A stretch of 64,000 nucleotides of DNA from Manihot esculenta. Its lineage: Eukaryota > Streptophyta > Magnoliopsida > Malpighiales > Euphorbiaceae. Every line of letters starts with the position of its first letter. The first letter of the stretch is position 1. Location of the stretch: the NCBI RefSeq assembly GCF_001659605.2, contig NC_035161.2:28257691-28321690 (forward strand), in the 5' to 3' direction. Under the pieces are notes generated by a model. It was not told where the DNA came from. It saw only the letters and a program-made list of their open reading frames with translations, and did no database searches. Positions 23,968 to 36,625 of the stretch are shown here, piece by piece. The position numbers and the translations under genes are program-made.

Positions 23968-26900
23968 TTATGATTTCTTCATGAGATACCCCAAAATTAT
24001 ACCAAGCAAGCCCACAAAGGCGACAAAAATAAATGAGACACCGGCACGGCTTTTGCTGCCTTCATGTTTCAGGAGTTCCTGCGATCATTAATCTCATAAA
24101 GTAAGCAATCCATTAATCAAATACCATAACACAAGGCAGGCTTATCAAATATGGGGAACATGCATAAGCAAAGCTACAAAGAATGCAGAATTGTTTAAAA
24201 GATGGACCATAAGCACCATGGAAGAAAAGTAATCCAACAACTACACTAGAGGTTTTTTCCTATGTCAATGTAGAACATAAAAACAACAGTGAGCACAGAT
24301 TGTCATTATCAGTGTGCTGATATATACTCAAACACATGATATTTCTCTCTCTACAAAAACATAAATAAATAAGAATCCACATAAATGAAGTCATGGACTA
24401 ATGGCTCACCAATTCTTGACGAAGCTTGGTATTTTGTTGAATAGCACTATTTTTTTCTTCAGTCAGCTTTGAAATAAGGGCTTTTGTCTGCAATAATAAT
24501 GCCAAGGTTTATCAATAGTAATTAAATCACATATATAACCACAACAAATAATTCATAAAAGAAAATTAAAAAAATTGAAAATGAGAAACCAATTATAACA
24601 CAACACAAGTCAAATTACAATAACAGTGAGAAATAAAGAGATGGGAGTAGAGAGAAAGAGTTTAAAAAATTAATAAAAAGAGAGGCCTACATATAAGTTC
24701 ATGATTGTGCAAAAATCGAGCTTTAGAATACAGAGTTGCCGATTTCAATTTTGACTTCCTATAGATTTATTAGAGGTTTCTAATTCATTGAATGGAAAAA
24801 ATGAAATTAGTAAAGTAGCAATGCATCAGTGAAAAAGGAAATAGATGTCTAGATTCCTATAAACAAGCCATCAGAATATGCCAATAAAGGGTGAAGATAG
24901 GGCTGGAGATGTGCAACAATAAATTTAGTATATTTTATCCCTTTTGGGATTCTACAAAGAGGAAATAATTATGATATATATGTGCGCGTGCGCGAAAGAG
25001 AGAGAGAGAGTGTATATAATGTCTGAAGAGCACTAAGTTTAAATTTACAGCAAGAAAATGCATTAGCATATATGGACAACAATATCATAATAGAGCATCA
25101 CATTTACGGCTATGGTATATCATATATGCACTGTGTTAATTCAATTGTTCCTGTCAAGGACCCATTATTAACCTTAACACTTTGCCCAACCCCCATTTTG
25201 TACCAAAGTTAGTAGTCAATTCTCATAAGGTCCCCCATTTTGGAAGGCATCAAGAATTCATGTTCAACAGTTTCAGCGATTATTTCACATCTCCATAACA
25301 CAAAATACCATGAGTGTGACAATATCCAGATGTACTGCCTTCACCTTCCTTCTTATTTTGTTTATTTTACTTTTAAACCACAGAATCACATGACCAAGTG
25401 GGATCAACCCATGAGTTTAAGATCCATCTGATCCTCAAGGACACCAGAAATGGATCTGATTCTAAGCCATTGGCATACTTTTCTCGTCCATACATCACCT
25501 TTGTGGCAATTACCAGATGCCACTGCCAAACCCCAATAGTAGGGATAGACAAGGTTCAAGAACCGTCAGTTCCAATTCTGAACCAAACCACCATGGGACA
25601 GTACGGAGGACGGTTCCTGAACCGCTGATTCCAGTTCAAGCCCTGGTTTGGAAAAGTTCAGAGGCTAGGAATAAGGCAGTTCAAGATTGCTCATAGGGCA
25701 GTTTGGACTTAGGAAAAAAATTGATATGGAATTCAGTTACCTTTGTAAAAATATATTATTTTTTCTTGTAATATTTTAAATAAAATAAAATAAGAAAGCA
25801 AGAATTAATGTCTTCTTAAGAAAATTTAATAAGAAAGGGTTTGGACTTAGCTAAAAAAGCATATAGAAATAAAAGAGAAGAAATCAGTGTTCTTAAAAAA
25901 AAGAGAAAAAAAAAGAGGTTACTGGAATTTTGGTGAGGGTATAAAATAATAAGAGTAGTTGAGAGAAAAAAGAAAATTTTAATGAGTGCATAAAATAGTA
26001 AAGTAGGGAAATTGAAAGAATATTGGGAACTAAATAGAGTGTAGAGAATTTCAGATTTTTTAAAAAAGAACTAAGATTCAGGTGGGGTATCTATAGAGTT
26101 TTTGTATATTTTTCATTCCTAGTTTATCCCTAAAAACTAGCTGCTTCAGTCTAGTTCAGCACTGCCAATTCAATCTGGTTTGGAACCACTGGTTCACATT
26201 CCTACAAAATACAAACCCGAACCAAACATCAAGAGGACAATTCCCATCTGGTTGGAAACCGATTATGGTTTGGACCAGTTCCAAGACCATGACCACCCCT
26301 AACCATTAGAGTGTCAAAATCATCTTCTGGAACTTTCTGCCTTCCAGTCTAAGTTTTCATAACCTATGACTGAGGCTCTTAACACCTAAGACATTCAAGT
26401 AACTATCACTTTACACCATGTGTCCAATTATTCCCTACATCCTCAAACAAGCAAACCCACATGTCCATTTCCTTTATGTCACAACTCACAACTTACTTTG
26501 AATAATGGCAATTAGCCTCAAGTTCATGTCTAGTCCTCTGTCAATCAAGCCACATCCAACAGATGCAATTGCTTATTTAGATCAGTAAACCCATGTCTCG
26601 TACATTTAACAATAACTCAAGACAGAAGTTTACCATCACCAAAAATTAGTAGCCTAGAGGTCAAACAAGCTACTTTAAGCCTGAAAATAGCACTATTAGA
26701 ATCTGGATAGGTAGAATATGCAATCAAGCTCAACATGTGCTCGCTCCTCACCAAAAATTGTTTTTTTTAACACAGTTCAACAAGTCTTATAGTAGTTGGT
26801 GGAAACCTCAGCTAAATGGCAAGGAGAAAATTTGCTACAGAACACAACAAATTATCAGAGAGAAGGGTGCCTGCTAGTGTTACAGTTACTGTGGATTGTG

Positions 26901-29165
26901 GTATGTCCGGTCTTTCTCAACATTTTTGAGGCAGAGGGTGATAGATGCTGACAAACCAAATACCAGATTCAGAACTTGTTTAATGACTTCCATAAAAAAT
27001 CTACTGCTTTCTTCATACAAAGACAGCTTATTTTCTTTTCTCATAGGCCACTTTCTTTTTCAAAAATGTAGTTTATTTATCAACTTCCTAATGTACCCGT
27101 GTTTAACAAGTATTGAAAAAGTAAAATTTATTGGTTCCAAGAATAATTTAGTAATGGTGCAATACAAGTGGAGGGCATAAGGAAACATGATGTAAAATTT
27201 ACTGCTTCAACTATATTAATTATATTTCTTAATCCTATGTGAAAAAACAAATAGGTCTCTTGGAAAAGTAAAATTTATTGGTTCCAAGAATAATTTAGTA
27301 ATGGTGCAATACAAGCGGAGGGCATAAGGGAACACAACAGAAAATTTATTGCTTTAATCATATTAACTATATTTTCTTCATCCGTGTGCAAAAAACAAAT
27401 AGGATTCTCTTTATGGAATGGAGAGAGTATCTAAAAAGAAATTGTTTAGGAGAAAACACACCAGGATCTCATTTTTAATCTTAGAGAAGACTCCGAAAAA
27501 TGAACAAAGATGGTCAAAAACTCAAACCTCATTTAGAGAAACTCACATTAGTGTTTTCATTTAACAATATCCAAAGTTTTTTCACTGGCCAGTCAAGGAA
27601 ACTGACAAACATGATACACCAATAATTTCTGGAAACTAAAGTAAACTACTATCGTATACCCTTGTGTAAGAATTAGCTTCAGAATTTAAAATAACGAGCA
27701 ATGCATTTCATGCCATGAGTTCAACAAAATGATCTTGTACATGTATACTGTCCAGTCCATCACTTAAACTTTGCCCAGTGCTTCGTCTGGTCCATGGAAC
27801 TATGCATGGCTATTTCTTATTATTGACAAAGAAAGAAAAAAGAATAACTGAAGCAGATATCCGCGCAGTATAATGTATCAGAATTGCTATCCACCACAGC
27901 ATGCAACATTGACCATGCAAATAAATGTGAATTTTACCTCTGACGATTTTTCTTGAGGTTCAAACCGCTCAACAAATGCTTTTGAAGCCTGCATGCACCA
28001 AAAAAAGGCATATAAAAGATAAAACAACTTGAGGCTTGAAAGGATAACTACGGTAAAAATACTATTAACAACAAGGGTCACACCAAGTACTCACACTAGA
28101 AAACTCAGCACCGTTTGTGTTTCCATTATCTGACACAGAACCTCTTGGTGAAGACCCTTCCTCAGAACCTTCTGGAACAGGAGAAGGGGGTTGAGGTGGA
28201 GAAACATAAAGCACTCTCAATTTGCACTCTTCAACCACATGCCCCGCCTCCTTATTGAACTAGACAAGACAAATACCAATAAATACTAAGCTCCAAATCC
28301 AGTACCTTCAAAGTTGACATGCAAAATAAAATTGAATGAAATTACCATTTCAGCATTGATATCCTTTACGGTTGCGCCATCATGTGTTCTCACACTCTGA
28401 AGCAAAAACTTGTCTTTGCATTGCATATCAGCAGGAAGCTCCTTTTGCGCTTGCATTGTAACTGATAGAATCCCCAAGTTTAAAAATTCATAACTACCAT
28501 TTACATCATAAGTCATAAATACAAAGTAAAAACACAAAATCCACCAGACGGGCACCTATAACATCACATGTGGAACGAGGCAACACAATCCCAGCATTTG
28601 GTCGAACACAATACTTCTTTGGATTTGTCGTTTTGACCTAAACATCAAACAATAATCAGCGACTTAAATGCACCGAACAAGCAAACAAAATCCAAATCTG
28701 CATTCTCATTTTAACAGAAACAGACTACAAATTTCCCATATGAATTTCCCTTTTTTTTATGTAGCGTTCATGAGTTATGCTCATGACAAGAGATTTGTAT
28801 TTAGTATTTGTTATTTATCTCAGTTCCTCTATAAAAATGGAAAATTTGACATTGAAAATACTTAATCCCCTCTTCCCAAGAATGAAAAGGAAAGTTACCT
28901 CAGCCCAAGAAGATAAATACTTTAGATCCAAAGAAAGAAAACGAAAACAAAACAATTACAGAAAGGAAATACCTTGAAAGCAACATAACTATCAGTTTTG
29001 TTGGACAATTGAAGAGAACAAGAGATCTGCTTCTTCAATTCAACTAATCAGAAAAAAGAAAAGAGTTAGAATAAAAGAAATCATGAAAAAGAAAACAGAT
29101 CCATTGACCTTACATGGAAATTTGAGCTCTAGAGGCTCGATGCTGAGAATATCTCCCGTGCTCAT
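23968..29165 (-). CDS. VAP27: VAP27-type vesicle-associated membrane protein, 8 exons
   Basis: Exons (minus strand, 5' to 3'): 29114-29165, 28973-29043, 28556-28637, 28346-28461, 28095-28259, 27938-27988, 24410-24487, 23968-24078. The joined frame encodes 241 aa, the usual length for plant VAP27 proteins. Residues 1-125 are the MSP (major sperm protein) domain, starting MSTGDILSIEPLELKFPFEL with the characteristic NPKKYCVRPNAGIV and QAQKELPADMQCKDKFLLQS. Residues 176-206 form a coiled coil, and 213-238 a C-terminal tail-anchor (AGVSFIFVAFVGLLGIILG) ending MKKS. The protein is an ER tail-anchored adaptor that binds FFAT-like motifs and works at ER-plasma membrane contact sites and in trafficking. 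Intron 6 is large (24488-27937) and holds transposon-derived sequence. Closest family members are Arabidopsis VAP27-1/VAP27-2. Confidence 0.96.
25540..26301. mobile_element. hAT-like non-autonomous element in VAP27 intron 6
   Basis: A 762-bp block with ends TAGGGATAGACAAGG (left) and TAGGGGTGGTCATGG (right, reverse complement), matching at 11 of 15 positions. Flanking 8-mers CCCAATAG (25532-25539) and ACCATTAG (26302-26309) match at 6 of 8 and are probably a decayed target-site duplication. Both ends are full of ggttc/gaacc motifs, as in the 16949-17452 element. The centre is A-rich and codes for nothing. Confidence 0.65.
27108..27420. repeat. Tandem duplication of about 150 bp in VAP27 intron 6
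   Basis: Copies start near 27115 and 27266. Both share gtaaaatttattggttccaa, gaataatttagtaatggtgc and, further on, aaaaaacaaataggtctc/attctc. The first 75 bases are almost identical and the remainder has diverged. Confidence 0.9.
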
Positions 29166-29370
29166 CTCAAAAAATATGGGAAAATTCAAAAACAAAAAGG
29201 AAAAAAACAAAATAAAAGCAGTTCTTTGAAAGGAGATTTGGAGAAGATCCGGAAAAATATGTATTATGAGAGTGTGTGGAATCTGTTGTTGAAAAGTGTA
29301 TTCACAGAAGACGATAGCTGGACGGATCAAGGGAGAGAGTTTCGAATATATATATATATATATACACATA
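29166..29370 (-). promoter_or_regulatory. Probable VAP27 core promoter and leader
   Basis: On the minus strand a pure TATATATA tract (29348-29366) lies about 185-200 bp upstream of the start codon and is followed by a pyrimidine patch, CTCTCTCCCTTG. This matches the plant arrangement of TATA box and Y patch. The transcription start is inferred to lie near 29320-29335. Confidence 0.4.
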
Positions 29371-32300
29371 AACTTGAAAAATAATTATTATACATGTAAA
29401 TAAAATACTTTTTATAATTTTTTTTAAAAAACATATTTAATATATTTTTTATGATTACAGTCTAATTTTTAATATTAATGAAAAAGAATAATTTTTTTTT
29501 AATTTTGTTATAATTAGTAAAAAATTCTTACATGTTCACTATCAATTATTAAAAAATTTAAATTTTATATTAATATATAAGTCTCATCATATTTTTAAAA
29601 AAAATTAATTAGTTAAATATTTTAATTATTTTAATTAAAAACTTCATAAATCCTGTATAATTCATAATTTGACACTTGTTAAATCTCTGGACAAATTGCT
29701 TGTCTCTGTATTCATGACTCATGATATTGTAGTTGAATACAATTATACTAAAATTGAGAGAACATGTTTTATCGTTTAAAACTTAAAAAATTAAGATAAA
29801 ACCATAAAGAAAATTATGCTTTTAAAGGAGCAAATAAATAAATAAAAACTCGTATAAATTGCTAAAAGGCCTAAAAACAAACAAATCAACGAGAAAAAAA
29901 AAAAAAAAAAAAAACAAAGCAAGCTCACTCAAAAGATAAATCCAACTAAAATTAAATATTGAAAACCAAAATCAACACACATCAACCCAAATCAACAATC
30001 AATACGCACTCCGACAGAAAAATCACTGCTTGCAATATCGATCCACCGTCAATCCACAGCAAATCACGTCGAAAACAGACCACCGACAGCATCACAGAAG
30101 GCCAAAAGGCACACGGAAAAATAAGAAAACAAACATGCAAACACAAATATCGACAGCCATCACTGGAGAAATCTTCCACCGATAGAACTATGAGAAACAG
30201 TAACCAACGACAGAAGCCACCTACCAATAGCCAACAAAAAGGCAACGGGAAAAATCATGCAACCCAAAAAAACACTTGGCGAGAAAGAAGCAAACACACA
30301 GGCCAACCGCTAGGAAGAAGAGGCAGCACAGCTCACACGGGACCGTTGGTCACTGGACGTGGCAGTGCAATCCCGAGATGCCGATGTCGCCTAATAAAAA
30401 AAACTGAGCAACCAACACGAAAGCTTAAATCCAAAACTACAAAGGTGATACCTTACTGATGACTGCTTCAACTTCTCCGAATCGACATCTCTCTCTTAAT
30501 GTTTCCTGACTCACTGTAATGCCAAAAAGAAATTTATTTTTTAAATATTTTACTTTTTATTTTTTAAAACTAAATATAATCATTATTTATGAGTTTAATA
30601 TAAAATACTATAATTACTAGCCTAATAATTTCTAATTTACGGATCATACTCACTTTAAATAATTATATGTTTTGAGAAAGCGATATAAAAAATAATTTTT
30701 TTCTTTTTTTTTAAATAAAAATTTTAGAGACCGATTAAATAATTAGTAAAATATATTTGTCTCTAGTAATGAGATTCTTTTAAAATTAGTGGTATAGACT
30801 TTTTCTCGACACTTGCTTGGTCAGTCTTATTTTCGACTCACGTGCTGTTTTTTAATAGAATTTTCAAAATTAAATATTTATTAAGAGAAATTATTTACGA
30901 ACAGAAAAAGATATTAATCTTAGTTTTGAAGAATTATGATGGCTCGGTTTAATATGAATTTGATTTGATTAAATTTTTTTTTAAATATGGTTTGATTAAT
31001 AAAAGAATGTTTAATTAAAAAGAACTATAAAAAATTTTTATTAAGGCTTGAGTAGCTTAAAAAACTAAGTATAATAAAAAATAATGATTTTTGCATCTCA
31101 AAAATCATTTACATTTTTTTATTGCATTGGTTTAAATTATATTTTTTAAAAAAAAATAATTTATTTATTAATTCATTAATATTTTCTATTTTTATATATA
31201 TTAAAATTAAATTTATTAGTTGTATGAATTATTTAATTTTTAATTTATTAATATAAATTTAGAGTAGAATATTAAAAAGTAAAATAAAAATATTACTTTA
31301 ATTATATTAAATATTTTTTCAATTTATCTGAAAGCATAAATACGAAAAGTGTTAATTGAAAATATTGGTTAAGTTTTAGAAAATAAAATCTTTTGGCTAT
31401 TCTTTAAATAAAGCTAATTGAGACATTATTGCTGGAACTAGTTGTATAATTGATTTTGTACTTTAGATATCTTAACAATTATAATACTGATAAGGGGAGT
31501 GCATAGAAGTTAGCATTCGATTCAAATTAAATTAAATTAAATTAAATAAATTAAATATTAAAATTTTAATATTTATAAAAGTTAAATTAATTTTAATTAA
31601 AAACTGAATTGAATTGAATCAATTTGATTTAATTTAATTTAATTTAATTTGATTTGATTTAATCGATTTAAATTTTTAATAATTTTTTTTATTTTTTATA
31701 TTTAATTTTTAATATTTTAAAATTTAATTAAAATATTTTAATTTTAATATGATATAATTTATATATTATTAAAAATAATATACTATTATCACTAATCAAT
31801 TCAATTTAATTTTTTTGATTTTTTTCTGATTAAAATCAAATCGAATTAAAATAATTAAAATTTTTAAAATTAAAAATTGAATCGAAATAAATACAAAACT
31901 AAATCAAATTTTCAAATTAATATTTTTAATGATGTTTGTAAATAGTATTTAGTTTTCCTACTATTTTAAGTTATTATTTCATAAATTTTTATTTTTAATT
32001 ATAATAAGGAAAAATTAATTAAATAAAATTCAATTACAAACAGCATTAAAAATATTAAATTCACATAAAATTAAAATTTTCATTTTCAATTAAATTTAAT
32101 TCTCATTGTCATTGAAATTTCATCTTTTTATCCATTTCATTATTTTTCAATCTCACTTTTATTGGATGCAAATAAATCAAAATAGTTATTAGTTATTAAA
32201 ATTTTGATTTAACAAGACTTTAATTTGGTTCTTTAAATTTGAGACTAATTTAAAGACTTATTTACTTAAGAGATAAATTTTTAGACTTATTATTTAATTT

Positions 32301-34086
32301 TTTAACATATTATTTTTAAATTAAAATTTTTTAAATTATAAATTAATTAATTTATTTATAAATTACTCAAAATTTAATTCTGTAAAACTTTTATTTATTA
32401 ATAAATAAATAAAATATAAAATTATTAATATTCAACTTAAATTTAAAAATGAGTCGACATAAGTTAACTTGAACTCCAAAAAATTTTAACCAACCAAATA
32501 TGATTTTTGAAACTTCAACTCAATCACTTTATATTTTATATATTAATTATAGCATATAAATAAATATATTAAAATTATAATATCATACATTATCTAAAGA
32601 ATAATACATTAATAAAAAAATAGAATAATAATTCTCGTAATTAATTTATTAATTCTATAAATAATAAATAGAATTATTAATTATTTTATTTATTAATATA
32701 GAATAAAAGCCATGGAAATTAAAAATGAGAGTAACCATTTGATCTTTTCGCATGAAAATGGATTTTTTTTAAAAAGAGTACATTTTCGTTTTTCAAAACT
32801 TTTTTTTTATAAAAATCAATTTATTTTCATGAAAATATCGTTTTTATATTAGAAATATTGATTTACTCGTGGAATGAAATTGCTCCGCCAATAGCTCTTT
32901 AGATTGTTAAACATTTAAAAAATTCAAAAATTTTGCACATATTAATTTAAACTATTTTTTTTAAAAAAGAAAAAAGAAACAGAAGCATTCTTTTTTTTCA
33001 TTCTCTTAAATTTGACCATATTCATCTCCTTGACTTTTTTTATTTTAAATAGCTATAGTAGATGTGAATAATAATTAAACTTCTAAAAATCTTTAAAAAG
33101 AGATAAATATGAATTTTTTTAGTTATTTTTTATATCCACCACCTGTGAATTCAAGCTCATTTTTTTAATTTTAATTATTTAAAAAAAATACAATCCATTG
33201 ACAGTCCTAAATTACAAAAAACAAAAAAATTGAAAATTTTTTATTCTTATTTTATTTAAAATGTATTAAATTTCAATAATCAATTAAATGTCATCCTATT
33301 TATATCTCTCCTTACCAGACAAAAAAATAAATTTTTCAGGCAAATTAAATTTAGCCTTTTACTACTATAATACTAAATTATAATAAATATTTGTAACCAC
33401 CATATCATTTTTATAGATATAAATATAAATAAATAAGTTCAAATAATGAATATAATAATCTTCAAACCCAATTTGCTTTACTTGGGAGAAAAATTTACTT
33501 AAATTGAATCTATATAGAGCCGTAATGTAAAATGACAGTGAGATTCACATGAAATTTTATAAATTTATAATATGATTGTATGTAAATCTGATTTAAATAA
33601 AAATTACCTCAGAAAATGTAATAACCCAGCGAGTGAAAAAGTAAACAACTAATCCTAAATCAAGTAGAATTAATGTTGAATGCAATTAAATGTCAAGAGT
33701 TAAACTATTCTCAAGTCGAATTACACTTCATAATTAATCTCCAATAAAAACATATGTTGAATAATTATTAAAACAATTAAACAAATCACAATTCATGATC
33801 TATCTTGTTTAGAAAATTCTTATTTAGATTCGATTTATGATAGAACTAAAATAGACGTATATGGATTTTAGTTATTTCATGTGAATCCTGCTTATAGTTA
33901 CTGTGTCTTGAGCTTCTAAAAAGAAAATCAAATGAACACCACTTTCAATCAGCAGCCTCAACCAGGATGATCCAAGGCTGCAAAACTTCAGTTTTCACGA
34001 CGCTACACCTGAATAAACACACAGGAGCAAGCCACCCCATTGCTCCATCTACAATAATAGGCTTAGTTGCTTCTTTTATTATGTCA
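29371..34086. other. Large AT-rich geneless region
   Basis: Mostly A/T-dominated sequence with no supported gene. A GC-richer island at about 29880-30500 starts with a run of about 22 A residues. It has a 166-codon lysine/threonine-rich open frame on + and another on -, neither with a family signature; I treat it as a relict insertion of unknown class. At about 31500-31930 the sequence is built of aatta/aattg/aatcg pentamers (gaattgaattgaatcaattt), like the decayed end of a GGTTC-type repeat. Confidence 0.5.
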
Positions 34087-36625
34087 TTAAATTCTCAGTG
34101 CTTCTACATGTTGTGCAAGTTCTTTCAACACCTATGCAAGGAAAATAATGATTAGGCTAATTAACAAATACTTTCTGTTTTAACCATGAACGTTTTTAGA
34201 CTCACCATCTTGGTTTCCTCAATAGCTGTTTCCAATGATTTGAGCTTCTGGTATGTGAAGATCACAAGAATCAGAGGTTTAAAGGGGAACAGCCAACAAG
34301 TGATGCGTGAACGTCACTTACAAGGTTGGTGTTTGCAAGTGATGCTTCCAATGCCTGGATTTTCTGAGCCTGAAGCTTCTCAATTAATTTGGTTTCCCTA
34401 AATTCTAAATCTTCTCGCGCTGTGGAGGTTGCATTTGCACCTTTACTTTGGCCACTGTCCTACAATGTTCAGCAGGTAAGAGACATTAGTGAAGCACAAA
34501 ATAGAAGAGAATGCTTTGCATGAACAGCAATCTTTCAATCAATTCTAGTTCAAGTGCAAGTAAAAGATCTATAAAGGTAATTGGTTTGGGACTTGTAGTC
34601 CTCGAGGCATTAGCTGGGGGCACAAATCATAAATTAGCAGGGCTTGGAAAGGTGGACAACATGGCTAATGGGAAATAAACCTATCAATAATGTGCAGGAA
34701 AAAGAGATAAAGCATCATATTGTTTACCGGTGTCTCCTCTGAAGCCACACCATTATTTTCCCCAGTATTAGATACTTCTTCAGTAGCAGAAACTGCCTGG
34801 AAGAAATAAAGATATAATATGTCTTTCAGCCGCATGGAAGTAAAATTGAAAACTAAAAAGCAAAATAAAGACATTGAAAAAAAAACACCTGAAGAATTTC
34901 TTGTATCTCTGGGTTGTTCCAGGGTCCTTTATCGCTAAATAAGCAACCTCCATAATCAGAACATGTACAGTTCCCTCCCAGAAAACCTGGCAAATTACTG
35001 TGAAATCAAAGAGCAAAAACTTAGTGGCTGCAACATATAAATGAAGCTCTATAAAGATTTATTATCCGAAGCATTAACATGCATGTCAGAGTATTGTGAT
35101 AGTACATATGCACATAGATATGCATAGGCATGCCACCTTGCATCTATAGCTTCAAGCAGGTTATTTTGGTAGTTGTATCCCAGCACCTGAAATTGAGAAT
35201 GCACGCTTTTAAAACAGCACTAGTGATACATTTTAAGACGCATATAACAAGCACAGCATTTAAAGCTATTGTTTATATGTGAAAATAGTTACGAGCAGAT
35301 AAATCCTTACATGAATCTTTGCTAATGTACGTGCATCAAGAAAAGCCCTTACTGCTTTCCATAGCATCCTGAACCCAGATCCAGCATTGACTATAAAGAG
35401 CTGATTTAGAGTCTGAAAATTTCAATCGCCAAATATCATTCTTTGATATGTGATGCAATGAAGCATGTACTGATCTCTAACTCTACAGAAAATAGCACTA
35501 ATAGTTGTTCATGTATCTTTAAAATGACACTTTAATACCTCTGGATAGTAGTTGCTGTCAATCTTCTGAATTTCCATAAAGAGGCATCTCGCAGGCTTTG
35601 AGAAATTGGACATTCCCTATGCAAAATCAAGGTTAATTCATGCACCAAAAAAGACAATTTTAACTGGCTCAAGTAGACCATACATTATATGAACCTCACC
35701 ACTCCATTCACATCTAAAATACTTGTCATGGAAGCAATATGCCTCCTAGCTGCAATTGAACAGGCAGGGAACCTCACATTCAATGTTTTCTCTTGTTCAG
35801 ATACATGATACTTGACAAATTTTTCAATGCTAGTCACTTGGAATAGTCTATTAAGGTCTACAATCCCAATCCTTTCAATGTATATTGGCCTTCCACATCT
35901 ATCAACCCCATGATATCCATGAGGATAGCATTTCTTTACTTCTGCATATTCCTCAAAATTAAAGTCCTGCACTAAGTTCCAGAGATATTAATCCTCCAAG
36001 AGTTTGGTCAAATTCAATAGGAGACAACAAAATGGGATACTAAGCCTAGTTTGGAGCTTGGAACCACCTTTGGAATTGCATCAACCTTATAGCATTCTCT
36101 CCACTTGAGATAATTTACCAACATTTCTTTGGCTTTTGAAAGATCAAAGTCCCTCATTCGCAGAAATCTATGATCACAGAAATTTAATCACCATCTTCTC
36201 CCGCAGCAACCAATCAATATCAGGTAGTCTAATAAAGAATACACTTACCTTAAAAGAGTGTGATAATCATTGTGCTTCCCTAGTAAGATGCCCTCAACAA
36301 ACAGCAATTCACGGAAAGATTCAACGAGACGTTCATCTTTTGGATCATGAGCTCCTTCCAGGACTTTTTGAAAGCTTTGGCTCCTTCCACGTTTCTTCAG
36401 CGAGTCCCGAAACTTGAATGGATAAGTTAACATTGATTTGATGTTAGATGATGAAGAAGCCTTGTCTTCTCCTGCAGAGGGAAGAAGCCAATGGGATCCA
36501 ATTGGTGGATGAATGGACTTGGTCCTTTCAGCTGCCGACTGAGTTTTCATGGGCACTGGAGATTCCTCACCTTCTCCACCTCTTGATATGACTATTTCCC
36601 GGTAAGTATCCTTCGATTTAAACAT
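34087..36625 (-). CDS. SEC14-like phosphatidylinositol/phosphatidylcholine transfer protein, 11 exons
   Basis: Exons (5' to 3'): 36249-36625, 36068-36167, 35700-35966, 35539-35616, 35311-35412, 35137-35186, 34889-34997, 34728-34796, 34322-34459, 34206-34247, 34087-34131; 458 aa, all in frame. After a serine/lysine-rich N-terminus (1-90) comes the CRAL-TRIO N domain ([24 protein letters not shown], ~115-155), then the lipid-binding domain (160-345) with [18 protein letters not shown] and [18 protein letters not shown], and [16 protein letters not shown] at ~330-358, typical of plant SFH proteins. Residues ~385-458 are a coiled coil. There is no nodulin-type basic C-terminal domain, so this is a short SFH class. 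These proteins present phosphatidylinositol to lipid kinases and shape phosphoinositide signalling at membranes. ATG at 36625 is chosen because upstream in-frame sequence has no ATG before a stop. Confidence 0.93.

Noticed and set aside
29959..30459. 166-codon open frame rich in K, T, N and Q
   Set aside because: Low complexity, no domain, an overlapping open frame on the other strand, and position in a probable relict insertion.
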